Below, in pieces: positions 53,529 to 63,596 of a stretch of 64,000 bases of DNA. The stretch spans positions 124,001-188,000 of the forward strand of contig CAWCTX010000019.1 of assembly GCA_963798505.1 (NCBI GenBank), given 5' to 3'. The translations under genes were made by a program, and so were the position numbers. A model generated the notes under the pieces. That model was not told the origin of the DNA. It was given only the letters and a program-made list of their open reading frames with translations, and did not search any database. Position 1 is the first letter of the stretch. Each line of letters begins with the position of its first letter. Source of the stretch: CAVWSM01 sp963798505 (lineage in GTDB: Bacteria > Actinomycetota > Actinomycetes > Jiangellales > Jiangellaceae).

Positions 53529-53571
53529 CCGGCAGAGTGCGGCTGGCGAACCCTTGGTCCGCGCACGGCGT

Positions 53572-54097
53572 CTACCGCTTGGAGTACTGCGGCGCCTTCC
53601 GGGCCTTCTTGAGACCGGCCTTCTTGCGCTCGGTCGCCCGCGCGTCGCGGGTCAGGAAGCCGGCCTTCTTGAGCGCCGGACGGTTGTTGTCGAGGTCGGC
53701 CTCGTTGAGCGCAGCGGGCCACGCCGAGGCGCAGCGCACCGGCCTGGCCGGAGACGCCGCCGCCGTGCAGGCGAGCGATGACGTCGTACTTGCCGACAAG
53801 CTCGAGCACCGTGAACGGCTCGTTGACGAGCTGCTGGTGAACCTTGTTGGGGAAGTAGGCGTCGAGCTCACGGCCGTTGATCAGCCACTTGCCGGTGCCG
53901 GGGACGATGCGCACCCGGGCGACCGCCTCCTTGCGGCGACCGGTGGCTGCGGCCGGCTCGATCGCGGAGAACCGCGACGGGATGGCCTCGCTGGTGAAGC
54001 TCTCGGCAGCGTCGTCGACGACGGTGTCCTGCGTGGTTGCCTCGTCGGCTTCCGGGGTCTCGACGGCGATGTCCGTCACGATGGTGTCCTCGCTCAC
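53572..54097 (-). CDS. rpsI: 30S ribosomal protein S9 (one frame break)
   Basis: It starts at GTG 54095-54097, overlapping the rplM stop. The N-terminal extension of about 45 acidic residues is normal for actinobacteria, and is followed by TGRRKEAVARVRIVPGTGKW, INGRELDAYFPN and LHGGGVSGQAGALRLGVAR. A surplus base at about 53713 then breaks the frame. The remaining NEADLDNNRPALKKAGFLTRD and the basic tail ending APQYSKR are in the next frame to the stop at 53572. Restored length is about 174 residues. S9 is essential, so this is a sequence error and not a pseudogene. Confidence 0.96.
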
Positions 54098-54537
54098 TGG
54101 GCGACCTGGGTGATCTCGAAGGGCACCGGCTGCTGAGCCTGGTGCGGGTGGTCCGGCCCGGAGTAGACCTTGAGCTTCGTGAGCAACTGCCGACCCAGCT
54201 TGTTGTGGGGGAGCATGCCCTTGACAGCCTTCTCGATCACTCGGCGCGGGTTGGTCTCGAGCAGGGTGTCGTACGACGTCGCCTTGAGGCCGCCGGGGCG
54301 GCCGGAGTGGCGGTAGTCGAGCTTCTGCTCGCGCTTGTTGCCGGTCAAGGCGACCTTTTCGGCGTTGATGACGATCACGAAGTCACCCGTGTCCACGTGC
54401 GGCGCGAAGATCGGCTTGTGCTTGCCGCGGAGGAGGGTCGCGGCCTGGGTCGCGAGCCGGCCGAGGACGACGTCGTTGGCGTCGATGACGTACCACTGAC
54501 GCTGGACGTCGCCAGGCTTCGGGCTGAACGTGCGCAC
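54094..54537 (-). CDS. rplM: 50S ribosomal protein L13
   Basis: The 147-residue protein starts at GTG 54535-54537 behind GAAGG. L13 landmarks are WYVIDANDVVLGRLATQAA, LRGKHKPIFAPHVDTGDFV, INAEKVALTGNK and the C-terminal KGMLPHNKLGRQ. It is first in the rplM-rpsI operon. Its promoter must lie in the 180 bases upstream. Confidence 0.98.
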   Translation of the reverse strand: MRTFSPKPGDVQRQWYVIDANDVVLGRLATQAATLLRGKHKPIFAPHVDTGDFVIVINAEKVALTGNKREQKLDYRHSGRPGGLKATSYDTLLETNPRRVIEKAVKGMLPHNKLGRQLLTKLKVYSGPDHPHQAQQPVPFEITQVAQ

Positions 54538-54686
54538 GGTCGTAGGCCTTCGTTAGTCGAAAGTTGACTGTTTCAATGGCACCCGGCCGGAGCCGGCTGG
54601 GCGCATGCGTCGGCGCACCGCCCAGCGGCAGCACGCACAACGACGTCCTAGGGTACCTAGGCGCGCCCATCGGGGTCAAAACGGCC

Positions 54687-54706
54687 CCGCTGGGGCGCCC
54701 CAGCGG
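54687..54706. terminator. Perfect GC palindrome after the amylopullulanase gene
   Basis: CCGCTGGGGCGCCCCAGCGG is a 20-base perfect palindrome, 12 bases beyond the amylopullulanase stop. It is a likely end-of-transcript structure separating that gene from rplM. A second short repeat, CCTAGG-GTA-CCTAGG, lies nearby at about 54650. Confidence 0.6.
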
Positions 54707-54718
54707 CCACCTGCTGGC

Positions 54719-57700
54719 CTAGTCGGTCACGAACACCGCAACCGACCGGGCAGGGACGCTGAACTCCCCGGTCGCCTCGTCGTACGCCGAGTCGTTGACC
54801 AGGTCGTCCCCACCGGCGGCCTGCACCGGGTGCAGCTCGTAGTCCCGCCCGGCCTCCGCGGCAACCACCTGCGTCGCCTCCTCGTCCGAGCCGTTGAACA
54901 CCACCACGATGCCTTCCCAGCGCCTGTCGAGGTCGCGCCCGCCTCGGTCGGAGATCGTCATGGTGATCACGCCGGGCGTCTGCGACGGCCCGCCGAGCGG
55001 GAACCCGACCTTCTGCTGGATCAGGTCGGCCGACCCGAGCCGGAACAGCGGGGACGAGAACCTGATCTCCAACAGCTCGAGCGCCCGCTCCCGGGCAGCC
55101 TGCATATCGGCCGCCGCCGGTTCGAGAGCCGGGTCGGCGAGGAGCGGCCGCATGAACGTGCCACTTGACTCGTTGTCGCCCGCAAGCGGGAGCCCGCTCC
55201 CCCACGTCGAGTCCGTTCCCGACCAGTCGACGCGGTTGAACCAGTCACCGGAGTCGTACGAGTTGCGGTCGAGCGACTTCGACCGGAGCAGGTCGTTGCC
55301 GGCGTGCCAGAACGAGACACCCTGGGACAGCGCCGTCGTCGCCAGCGCCAGCGTGTTCATCCGCACCCGGTCGGACATCGGCGTCGACTGCGGCAGCTTG
55401 TACTGGAGGACGTCGAACAGCGTCTCGTTGTCGTGGGCGTCCACGTAGGTGACCGTCTCGCTGGGATCAGCGGCATACCCGGCCGGCTGCCCGTTGTAGT
55501 CCACCTGATCGCCACGGATCACCGTGCCGTTCTGACCGACGAACTCGTACGCCGCCAGGTTGCCGGCGAGACCGACCTTGATCTGGTCCTGGTACCGAAG
55601 CAGCCGCGCGAGCTGCTCCTCCGGCGTCCCGTTGGCCGCGTCCCCGTTGAAGTCGGTCACGAGCCCGGAGGCGAAGCCCTGGATCCGCGGGTTGTCGTCG
55701 AACGGCCCGCCACCACGGACGGCGTCACGCAGCCGGTCGGTGAAGGTCCCGATCCCGGTGCCGGCCATGTTGGCCTGCGTCGCCTGCTCGAACCGTGCGT
55801 CGTTGGCGACCTCGCCGAAGTTCCAGCCCTCGCCGTAGAGGTAGATGTCCTCGCCATCCACCCCGTCGTGCCGCACATCGAGCTCGTCGAGCGCCTCGCG
55901 CACGGCCAGCATGTTGGCCTTCGAGTGGTGTCCCATGAGGTCGAAGCGGAACCCGTCGACCTTGTAGTCCTTGGCCCACGTCACCACCGAGTCGACCATG
56001 AGCTTCTCCATCATGCGGTGCTCGGTCGCCGTGTTGGCGCAGCAGGTGGAGGTCTCCACCGCCCCGGTCGACGAAAGCCGGTGGTAGTAGCCCGGCACGA
56101 TCTGGTCGAGCACCGACTTGGCGTCCTGCCCGGACGCGGTGGTGTGGTTGTAGACGACGTCCATCACCACGCGTAGCCCGGCGCCGTTGATGCCCTGCAC
56201 CATCTGCCGGAATTCGCGCGTGCGCTGCGCGCCCTCAGGATTGGTCGCGTACGAACCCTCGGGCGTCGTGTAGTGCCACGGGTCGTAGCCCCAGTTGAAG
56301 CCGTCCTGAGCCGTGACCGCCCCAACGCACGCCTGCTGCTGCTCGGAGGCGGGCGGGAACGACGCGAGGTCGCAGGCCGGCTCGGCCTGGTCGGCCCGCC
56401 GCTCGGCCACCGTCGCGAAGTCGAACGCCGGCAGCAGGTGCAGGTGCGTCATCCCCGCATCCGCCAGCCCCGACAGGTGCTGCATCCCGTCGCTGTCCTC
56501 GTCGGTGAAGGCCAGGTACGTGCCCTGGTGCTCCGCCGGCACCGTCTCGTCCGTGATCGAGAAGTCCCGGACGTGGAGCTCGTAGATCGTCGTGTCCTCC
56601 GGCTTCCCGGCCTCAGGCTTGCGCAGCCGGTCCCAGCCGGCCGGCTCGAGCGCCGGGTCGTCGAGGTCCACGATGACCGAGCGCGCCGAGTCGGTGGTGA
56701 GTGCAAGCGAGTACGGATCGGTGACGAGGTTTGTCTCGACCGTGCCCGTGGCCGGGACGAAGACCTTCACCTCATACACGTACGAGGCGCCCTTCCATGA
56801 CCGTCCGCCACTTGCCGTCCAGACACCGTCGTCGTCGTGGCGCATCGACACGCGCTCGTCCGCAGACGCGCCGGGCAGCCGCACGAGCAGGGTGACATCC
56901 TTCGCCGTCGGCGCCCACAGCGCGACCTTCGGGTTGCCGCCACGCCACGTCACGCCCAGATCGCGGTCCTCGGCGTCGTCATAGACGTCGTCGAGCACTC
57001 CCGGGATCTGGATGCCGGTCGCATCGACCAGGCGCCCGAGCTCGTCGTACGACGCGATGGCGATCTGACCGGTCAGGATCTCGTCCGCGTCGCGAGCCAC
57101 CTTGTCGGGCAGTTGCAGCGCTTCGTACGCCGCCAGGTGCGGCCACTTCTCCTGCAACTTCGGCGACAGCGCACCGATGAGCGAGAGCGGTGCGGACTCG
57201 CCACCGGTGACCGCCTCGGCGTCGATACCGAGACCGCCTTCCGGCGCCCAGTGCAACCGGTAGGTCCAGCCGGTGCGGTCCTGATCGGGAAGGTTCCACG
57301 CGAGTGTGTTGTCCGTCAGCCAGTGCGCCAGCGGCTTCGTCAGGTCGGGAGTCGCCCCGGCGGCCTGCGTGCGGACAGTCAGCACGTGCGATTCGAGGTC
57401 GTACGTGAACACGACCGCGACACCGGCGCCCGGCACGGTGAACGCAATGTTGGCACCGTCACGCGCGCCGCCTGCTCCGTAGTTCTCGGCCCACGACAAC
57501 CCGTGCGCCACCTTGACCTCGTAGTTGCCCGGCGGGATCTGCGTGGTCGTGAACGTGAACGTGCCGTCGCCGTCGGGGTCCTGCAGCCAGGAGCGCATGC
57601 AGTCCGGTGCCCAGTCGCCTGGGCAGCCGAGCTCGGACTGGAAGCTGCCAGGCGCCGTGATGATCGGCCCGAGCACGTTGTTGGTGATCCAGTGAGTGCG

Positions 57701-60596
57701 CGTGGTCGTAGTAGAACGTGACCGGCCCGCCCGTGTGCGTGAACGGGATATCGGAACCGTTGCGGGCGCCGCCGGCACCGTAGTTCTCGTCCCAGGACCG
57801 GTTGATGGCGGCCTTGAACGCGTATCCGCCGGCCGGGAGGTTCGTGACCGGCAGCTTCCAGACGTCGTCCTTGAGATCGCGCGTCATCTGCGCCTGGTCG
57901 CACCACGGGGCCCAGTCCTCGGGTGCACCGGCCGAGGTCACGCAGCCGAGCTCGCTGTCGAGGCTGCCGGCAGTCGCGACCGCATCAGGCTGCTCGACGG
58001 GGCCGCCGCCACCGCCGCCACCCGGCGTCGGCGGTGCGGGCACGCCGGCGACCGCCGACGTTGCCGCCACGCCCAGGTCGCCGTCGTGCTCGACGACGAT
58101 CGCGCGGTACTCGACAGGCGTGCCGGCCGCGATGCCGCGGACGTCGTGGAACACGCGGTAAGGAGCGTTGTCATCGGTGCCGAGCACCTGCCACTCGGAT
58201 GCACCGACCGGGCGCCAGGCGAAGGTCACCTGGTTGAGACTGCCGCCCGGCACGGTAACCCCGAGCTCGGCGCGGTCGTTGACCGCGGCACCGGGGCCGG
58301 CGTCCGGAAGACCGGTGCGGGCGCGGCCTTGGTCTTCTTGAGCTGGCGACGTGGCCTGCCACACGACCGCGGACAGCGCAGGCACGGTTACCGTAACCCT
58401 GCCCTCGCTGTCGCTCTTGACCTTCGCAGTGCCGGTAGGCCAGACGCCCTTGAATGTCATGCGCTCGCTGAACGTGTCGAACGTGACGGTCTTCGGCGCT
58501 CGGCGTTGTTCGTGGCGACGACGTACTCGACCTTGTCCTCAGCGTCGATCCGGCTGAACGCGAAGACACCAGCGTCGTTGCTCGCGTAGCGGTGGATCTG
58601 CGCTCCGTCGGCCAACGCAGGGTGTTGGTCGCGCAGCTCAGCGAGCGGCGAGATGTGCTGGTAGAGCGGGTGGTCGGGGTTGTAGTTGGCCACCGCCGTC
58701 GTGGAGTCGGTGCCGATGAGGTCGTTGTCGTTGTACTCCCCGACTTGCGACGGGAACATGTCCTCACGCGCACGCTGGTCGCCCGGGCCCCCGGGCTCGC
58801 CGACCTCGGCGTTGAAGCCCTGCTCGTCGCCGTAGTAGACGACGGGCTGGCCGCGCGTGAGGTACATCAGCGAGTGGCCCAGCTGGTCGCGCGCGAGCAG
58901 CTCGCTGTCGGCCGCGTCGGCATTGGCGGTCCGAACGAAGCTGCCGATGCGCCCCTGGTCGTGGTTGCCGAGGAAAGTCGGCAACGAGTAGGCGTTGGAG
59001 TCGGTGTCGGTGTAGTAGTCGTCGCGCGCATAGAAGTCACGCAGCTCGGTCGTGGCCCGGCCGTTGGCGAAGCCAGAACCGTTGGCCTGGAACCCGAAGT
59101 CAACCGTGGCCTGCAGCTTGCCCTCGGTCGTGTAGCGCGACATGAAGCGCGGGTCGGCGTCGAAGACCTCGCCGAACATGAAGAAGTCCTCGTTGCCCAG
59201 CGAGGTGGCAAAGCCCGTCAGTGCCGGGCCGAACTGCTGCCAGAACTCCATGTTGACGTGCTTGACCGTGTCGATGCGGAACCCGTCGACGCCGACGTCC
59301 TGCACCCACGTCTGGTAGACGTCGATCAGGCCCTGGACGACATCGGGTCGCTCCGTCCACAGGTCGTCGAGCGCCGAGAGTCGGCCGGACGGGAAGTCGC
59401 CGTACTCGCTGTTCTCACCTGCGAACGAGCTGGTGCCGCGGTTGTGGTACATCGTCGGGTCATTGAGCCAGTCGGGGACCTTGGCGTCCTCGTCGCCGGC
59501 GGGGACGAGCGGCGTGTAGGGGAACGAGTCGCAGGTTCACAGCCGGGAATGCTGGGTCGCCGTCGGCGGAGTCACGGTCGTCGAACGGCAGTCCCATTGC
59601 CGTCCGGTACGGCTCGGTGGCCTTGTCCACGTAGGGAAGGTTGCCCTCGGCGTTGTACAGCGACTCGTCGTAGGCGATGACGTCGGCCGTGTGGTTGGTG
59701 ATGATGTCGAAGAACACCTTGATGCCGCGCGCGTGTGCGCGCATCGACCAGCGCTTGCAGCTCTGCGTTGGTGCCGAGGTGCGGGTCGATCTGCGTGAAG
59801 TCGGTGATCCAGTAACCGTGGTAGCCGGCGCTCTCCGAGCCGGGCGCCCCCTGCACGGGCTTGTTCTTGAACGACGGGGTCAGCCAGATCGCCGTCGTGC
59901 CAAGCCCGTCGATGTACTCGATCTGGTCGAGCAACCCCGCAAGGTCGCCGCCGTGGTAGAAGCCGGTGCTCGTCGGGTCGTGGCCGTGCGTGCAGATCGG
60001 CCACCGGCGATGCCGCCCGTGTCGTTGGCCGGGTCGCCGTTGGCGAACCGGTCGGCCATGACGAAGTAGAAGCGCTCCTTGCGTGAGGTCCGGTGCGCAG
60101 GCTGCTGCCCGCGAGCGCGCGGTCGGCGTCCGACGCTGGCGGCTGCGCTGCCGCCGGAACGACGGTCACGATGTGTGTCGCGTGGTTGTAGACGAACCGC
60201 AGGCTGACGCTCGCTCGCGAGCGGCCAGCGGGATGTTGGCGGCGCCACCACCCGCGCCATAGCTCTCGTCCCAGGTTCCGTTGAGCGCCACCTTGTACTC
60301 GTACGCGCCCGCGGGCACGGCGAACTCGGCCGCGAAGACACCCTCGAGTGTCGGTCGCCGCGAGGTGCGTCGCGGCGCACGCCGGGCTGCCAGTCGCCAG
60401 GACACCCGAGCTCGGACTGCAGGCTGCCGACCAGCGTCACTGGCTCGGGAGGTCGGTGTGCTCGGCCGCGGCCGGGGGCGACTGTCAGCGCGAAGGTCGA
60501 CCCGATCAGGGCCAGTCCGGAGACGGCTGCGACAGCCCTCCGGAGACTTGGACGACGCTGGACGTAGCCCATAAGGGCGCCTCGGCGCTGAGACAT
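54719..60596 (-). CDS. Secreted bifunctional amylopullulanase: alpha-amylase plus type I pullulanase (multiple frame breaks)
   Basis: The restored length is about 1,950 residues. A signal peptide (MSQRRGAL...AAVSGLALIGSTFALTVAPG, starting at 60596) is followed by a starch-binding X25-like module and a GH13 alpha-amylase domain. The amylase shows DIITNHT, DGFRIDTVKH (nucleophile Asp), FMFGEVFD (acid Glu) and FLGNHDQGR. Next come a fibronectin-like segment, a Gly-rich linker and two further X25 modules (SELGCPGDWAP...SWAENYGAGG), then N-terminal pullulanase domains and a GH13 pullulanase with FNWGYDP, MDVVYNHT, DGFRFDLMGHH, YGEGWNF and VDAHDNET. The 54719-57700 part is one clean frame. Breaks lie near 57705, 58500, 59530, 59745 and 59995, and several fall between 60080 and 60440. 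It cuts both alpha-1,4 and alpha-1,6 bonds of starch outside the cell. Confidence 0.88.
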
Positions 60597-60721
60597 GGTG
60601 AGACTCCGGAGTCACAGGAAGATGTCGGCTCTGTGACCCTAGCCACATCTGAAAGCACCCCGCAAGACCTGAAATCTCTTACAGAGATGTGTTTCCCTTT
60701 CACCCGCACTAGACTAAGTTA
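60597..60721. promoter_or_regulatory. Divergent promoter region with inverted repeat
   Basis: These 125 bases drive the amylopullulanase leftwards and the toxin-antitoxin pair rightwards. They contain the inverted repeat ATCTCT-TAC-AGAGAT (60674-60688), a plausible operator, and a TAGACT -10-like box at 60710-60715 close to the antitoxin ATG, compatible with a leaderless transcript. A direct repeat ACTAAG flanks the start codon. The region is less GC-rich than its surroundings. Which regulator binds is unknown. Confidence 0.5.
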
Positions 60722-60967
60722 ATGACTAAGTCCAGCGCCGTCCAGGTCGGGGTGCACCAGGCCAAGACCCACCTGTCCCATCTGCTTCGGCTGGTTGATG
60801 GCGGTCAGGAAGTCGAGATTCTGCGCGGCGGCAAGCCCGTGGCCAAGATCGTGCCGCTGCGCGCGGCGGAACAGCGCGAGTTCGGAATCGATGCCGGCGT
60901 GTTCGAAGTCCCCGACGACTTCGATGCACCGCTTCCTGACGACATCGTCGCGGCCTTTCACCGGTGA
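60722..60967 (+). CDS. Phd/YefM-type antitoxin of a type II toxin-antitoxin system
   Basis: The 81-residue protein starts MTKSSAVQVGVHQAKTHLSHLL; the VGVHQAKTHLSxLL pattern and the following EVEILRGGKPVAKIVPL are typical of Phd-family antitoxins paired with PIN toxins. The N-terminus should dimerise and bind the operator, and the acidic C-terminus (DDFDAPLPDDIVAAF) should wrap the toxin. No Shine-Dalgarno sequence precedes the ATG, so translation may be leaderless. It overlaps the toxin start by 4 bases. Confidence 0.92.
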   Translation: MTKSSAVQVGVHQAKTHLSHLLRLVDGGQEVEILRGGKPVAKIVPLRAAEQREFGIDAGVFEVPDDFDAPLPDDIVAAFHR

Positions 60968-61356
60968 GCCGCTTCCTCGTCGACACTCACGTCTGGTTGT
61001 GGCTTCAGACCGGCTCACCACGTGTGTCGTCCGAGCTCCGTGCCCGGTTGGCCGACCCGGCCAGCGAACTGCTTCTCTCAGCCGCGTCGTCATGGGAGAT
61101 CGCCATCAGGTTCAGGCTGGGCAAGCTCCCTCTTCCCAGCCCACCCTCCGCCTACGTCCCTGATCGCATGCGACGGTCCGGCACAACGCCTCTCGGCGTC
61201 GAGCACGCCCATGCGCTCCGGGCAGGAGAGCTGCCGGAGCACCACAACGACCCGTTCGACCGCCTGCTCATTGCCCAGGCCCAGATCCTCGACGTGCCGC
61301 TGGTTACGGCCGACGAACAGCTCAGCGCCTACGACGTCGCGGTGATCGCAGTCTGA
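60964..61356 (+). CDS. PIN-domain toxin (VapC-like ribonuclease) of a type II toxin-antitoxin system
   Basis: The 130-residue protein starts at GTG 60964. The metal-binding acidic set of a PIN nuclease is present: Asp7 (FLVDTHVWLW), Glu45 (SSWEIAIRFRLGKL), Asp99 (NDPFDRLLIAQA) and Asp117 (LVTADEQL). It belongs to the branch that pairs with Phd antitoxins. It should cleave RNA when not bound by the antitoxin. Convergent with the ABC-F gene, 15 bases apart. Confidence 0.93.
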   Translation: MSRFLVDTHVWLWLQTGSPRVSSELRARLADPASELLLSAASSWEIAIRFRLGKLPLPSPPSAYVPDRMRRSGTTPLGVEHAHALRAGELPEHHNDPFDRLLIAQAQILDVPLVTADEQLSAYDVAVIAV

Positions 61357-61371
61357 AGGACACGACAGCGG

Positions 61372-63049
61372 CTAGCGAGTCCGGGCCACCCGGCCCTCGT
61401 CCCAGACCGGCTTCGTCCGACTCGTAGACCACGCCGTCCGCGCCGAACACCAGGAAACGATCGAATCCGCGCGTGAACCACCGGTCGTGAGTGACCGCAA
61501 GGACTGTTCCCTCGTACGCCGCCAACCCCGCCTCGAGCGCTTCCGCCGACACGAGGTCGAGGTTGTCGGTCGGCTCGTCGAGCAGCAGCATCGTGGCGCC
61601 GGACAGCTCGAGCAGCAGGATCTGCAGGCGCGCCTGCTGGCCCCCGGACAGCGTTTCGAACCGCTGCTCTCCCGCATAGGCGAGCTCGTAGCGGTCCAAA
61701 ACGCGGGCTGCCTCCTCGCGTGGCATCCCCCGGCGACGCCCGTCGCCGCGCCAGAGGATGTCCAGCAGGGTGCGCCCCACGAGCTCCGGGTGCTCGTGGC
61801 TCTGCACGAACCAGCCGGGCCTGACCCGGGCGCCGAGGCGCGCGGCGCCGCGATGCGCCACCGGGTCGATCACGACGTCCTCGACCGGTTGGTGCTCGAT
61901 GTCCGGGTCGCTGCCGCCGCGAGCGAGCAGGCGCAGGAAGTGCGACTTGCCTGAGCCGTTGGAGCCGAGCACCGCCACCCGCTCGCCATAGAAGACCTCG
62001 AGGTCGAACGGCCGCATAAGCCCGGTGAGCTCCAAAGCGCTGCAGACCAGCGCCCGCTTGCCCGTACGGCCGCCACGCAGCCGCATGCGCACCTGCTGCT
62101 CGCGCGGGATCGCCTCCGGAGGCCCGGCCTCCTCAAACTTGCGCAGCCGAGTCTGTGCCGCCTGGAGGCGGGCGGCCATATCGGAGTTGTAGGCCGCCTT
62201 CTGCCGGTACATCAGCACGAGCGCACGCAGCTTGGCCTGCTCCTCGTCCCAGCGCTTGCGCAGCTCCTCCAGCCGGGCGAACCGCTCCTGCCGTGCCTCG
62301 TGGTAGGTCGCGAACCCTCCCCCATGCGTCCACGCCGTGTTTCCACCGGCACCGAGCTCGACCGTGATGATGCGCGTGGCCGTGCGGGCGAGCAGCTCGC
62401 GGTCGTGGCTGACGTACAGCACGGTCTTGGCAGTCTCGAGCAAGCGGTCCTCGAGCCAGCGCTTCGCCGGCACGTCGAGGAAGTTGTCCGGCTCGTCTAG
62501 CAGCAGCACCTCGTCGGGACCGCGCAGCAGCGCCTCGAGCGCGAGCCGCTTCTGCTCACCGCCAGAGAGCGTGGTCAGGTCGCGCCACTGGGCCCGCTCG
62601 TACGGCACACCGAGCGCAGCGGTCGTGCACTCGTCCCACAGCACCTCCGCGTCGTAGCCGCCGGCATCGGCCCAGTCGGCGAGCGCCTGGGCGTAGCGCA
62701 GCTGGGTGGCCTCGTCGTCGCGCTCCATCATCTGCAGCTCGGCCGCGTCCAGCTCGGTGGCCGCTGCCCGGATCCGCGGCGGCGCGACCGAGACGAGCAG
62801 GTCACGTATGGTCTTCGCCGCTTCGGCAACAAACTGCCGCATCACCCCGAGTCCGCCCGAACGCGTCACCGCGCCCTCGTCCGGGTCGAGGTCGCCGGTC
62901 ACGATGCGCAGCAACGTCGTCTTGCCCGACCCGTTGGCGCCGACGAGCGCAACCTTGGCGCCGTCGCCGACGCGGAAGCTCACGTCGGTGAGCAGCGGCC
63001 GCCCGTCGGCGAGCGAGTAGTAGACGGAGTTGACGTCGATGTGACCCAC
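61372..63049 (-). CDS. ABC-F family ATPase (one frame break near C-terminus)
   Basis: About 559 residues with two ATPase domains and no membrane part. Domain 1 has Walker A GANGSGKTTLLR, signature LSGGEQKRLAL and Walker B VLLLDEPDNFLD. Domain 2 has GSNGSGKSHFLR (His where Thr/Ser is usual), LSGGQQARLQI and MLLLDEPTDNLD. The linker between them is helical and charged (EELRKRWDEEQAKLRALVLMYRQKAAYNSDM). The frame breaks near 61415; the natural end PVWDEGRVARTR reaches a stop at 61372. ABC-F proteins act on ribosomes, some giving antibiotic resistance; which type this is cannot be decided here. The start is GTG 63047-63049. Confidence 0.92.
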
Positions 63050-63097
63050 ACTGGTCAGTGTCGCTGGCCGAAGGCGTTGCGAGCCACCGGATTCGGG

Positions 63098-63526
63098 CTA
63101 GCTGATGCCCCGCCGCTTGAGGATCTCTTCGATGTCCTCGAACCCGCTGAGCGGGTCGTCGGCGGCCTTGGCCGTGACCTGCTTGCGCTGCGCGCCCTTG
63201 CCCGTCGCCGGCTTGGCCGCTGCTGACGCCGGCAGGGTCTTCGGGCCCTTCATCCGGCCACTCACGACGAAGAGCACCGCGGACAGCCCCAGAGCCGCCA
63301 TCCCCAGCCACACCAGCGGCGAGAAAACCAGTGACGCCATGAAGTCGACGGCGAACTCGCCGAGATCCCAGAGCAAGTCGTCCAGCCCGGCCGCCCACAC
63401 CCCGAACAGGCCCACCGACGCCGCGGCCACCCGCACCGCGGCGCGGCTGCCCCTGCGCTGGGCGACCGGCACCGTGGCGGCGATGCCGCCCACCGAGGCG
63501 AGCAGGATGACGAGGCCGAAGTCCAT
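63098..63526 (-). CDS. Small membrane protein, conserved hypothetical
   Basis: The 142-residue protein has hydrophobic segments at about 2-20 (FGLVILLASVGGIAATVPVA), 30-47 and 62-88 (SLVFSPLVWLGMAALGLSAVLFVV), then a basic Lys/Ala linker and an acidic helix-like end (LSGFEDIEEILKRRGIS). I recognise no named family. It lies 70 bases downstream of truA on the same strand and 48 bases upstream of the ABC-F start, so the three genes may be co-transcribed. Confidence 0.75.
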   Translation of the reverse strand: MDFGLVILLASVGGIAATVPVAQRRGSRAAVRVAAASVGLFGVWAAGLDDLLWDLGEFAVDFMASLVFSPLVWLGMAALGLSAVLFVVSGRMKGPKTLPASAAAKPATGKGAQRKQVTAKAADDPLSGFEDIEEILKRRGIS

Positions 63527-63596
63527 AAGACGAGGTTACGTCGATCCGGGCCGGCCGCGCCCGAGTGGGCGCCCGATCTCAGGGTCGCACCAGGGG

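Noticed and set aside
52144..53781. Plus-strand open frames of 545 and 454 codons over glmM and rpsI
   Set aside because: Both are antisense to glmM/rpsI, whose products are intact or nearly so and well conserved.
53432..54097. rpsI, tsaD, tsaB and other broken genes as pseudogenes
   Set aside because: Each is restored by one or two single-base changes and several are essential, so sequence error is the simpler explanation.
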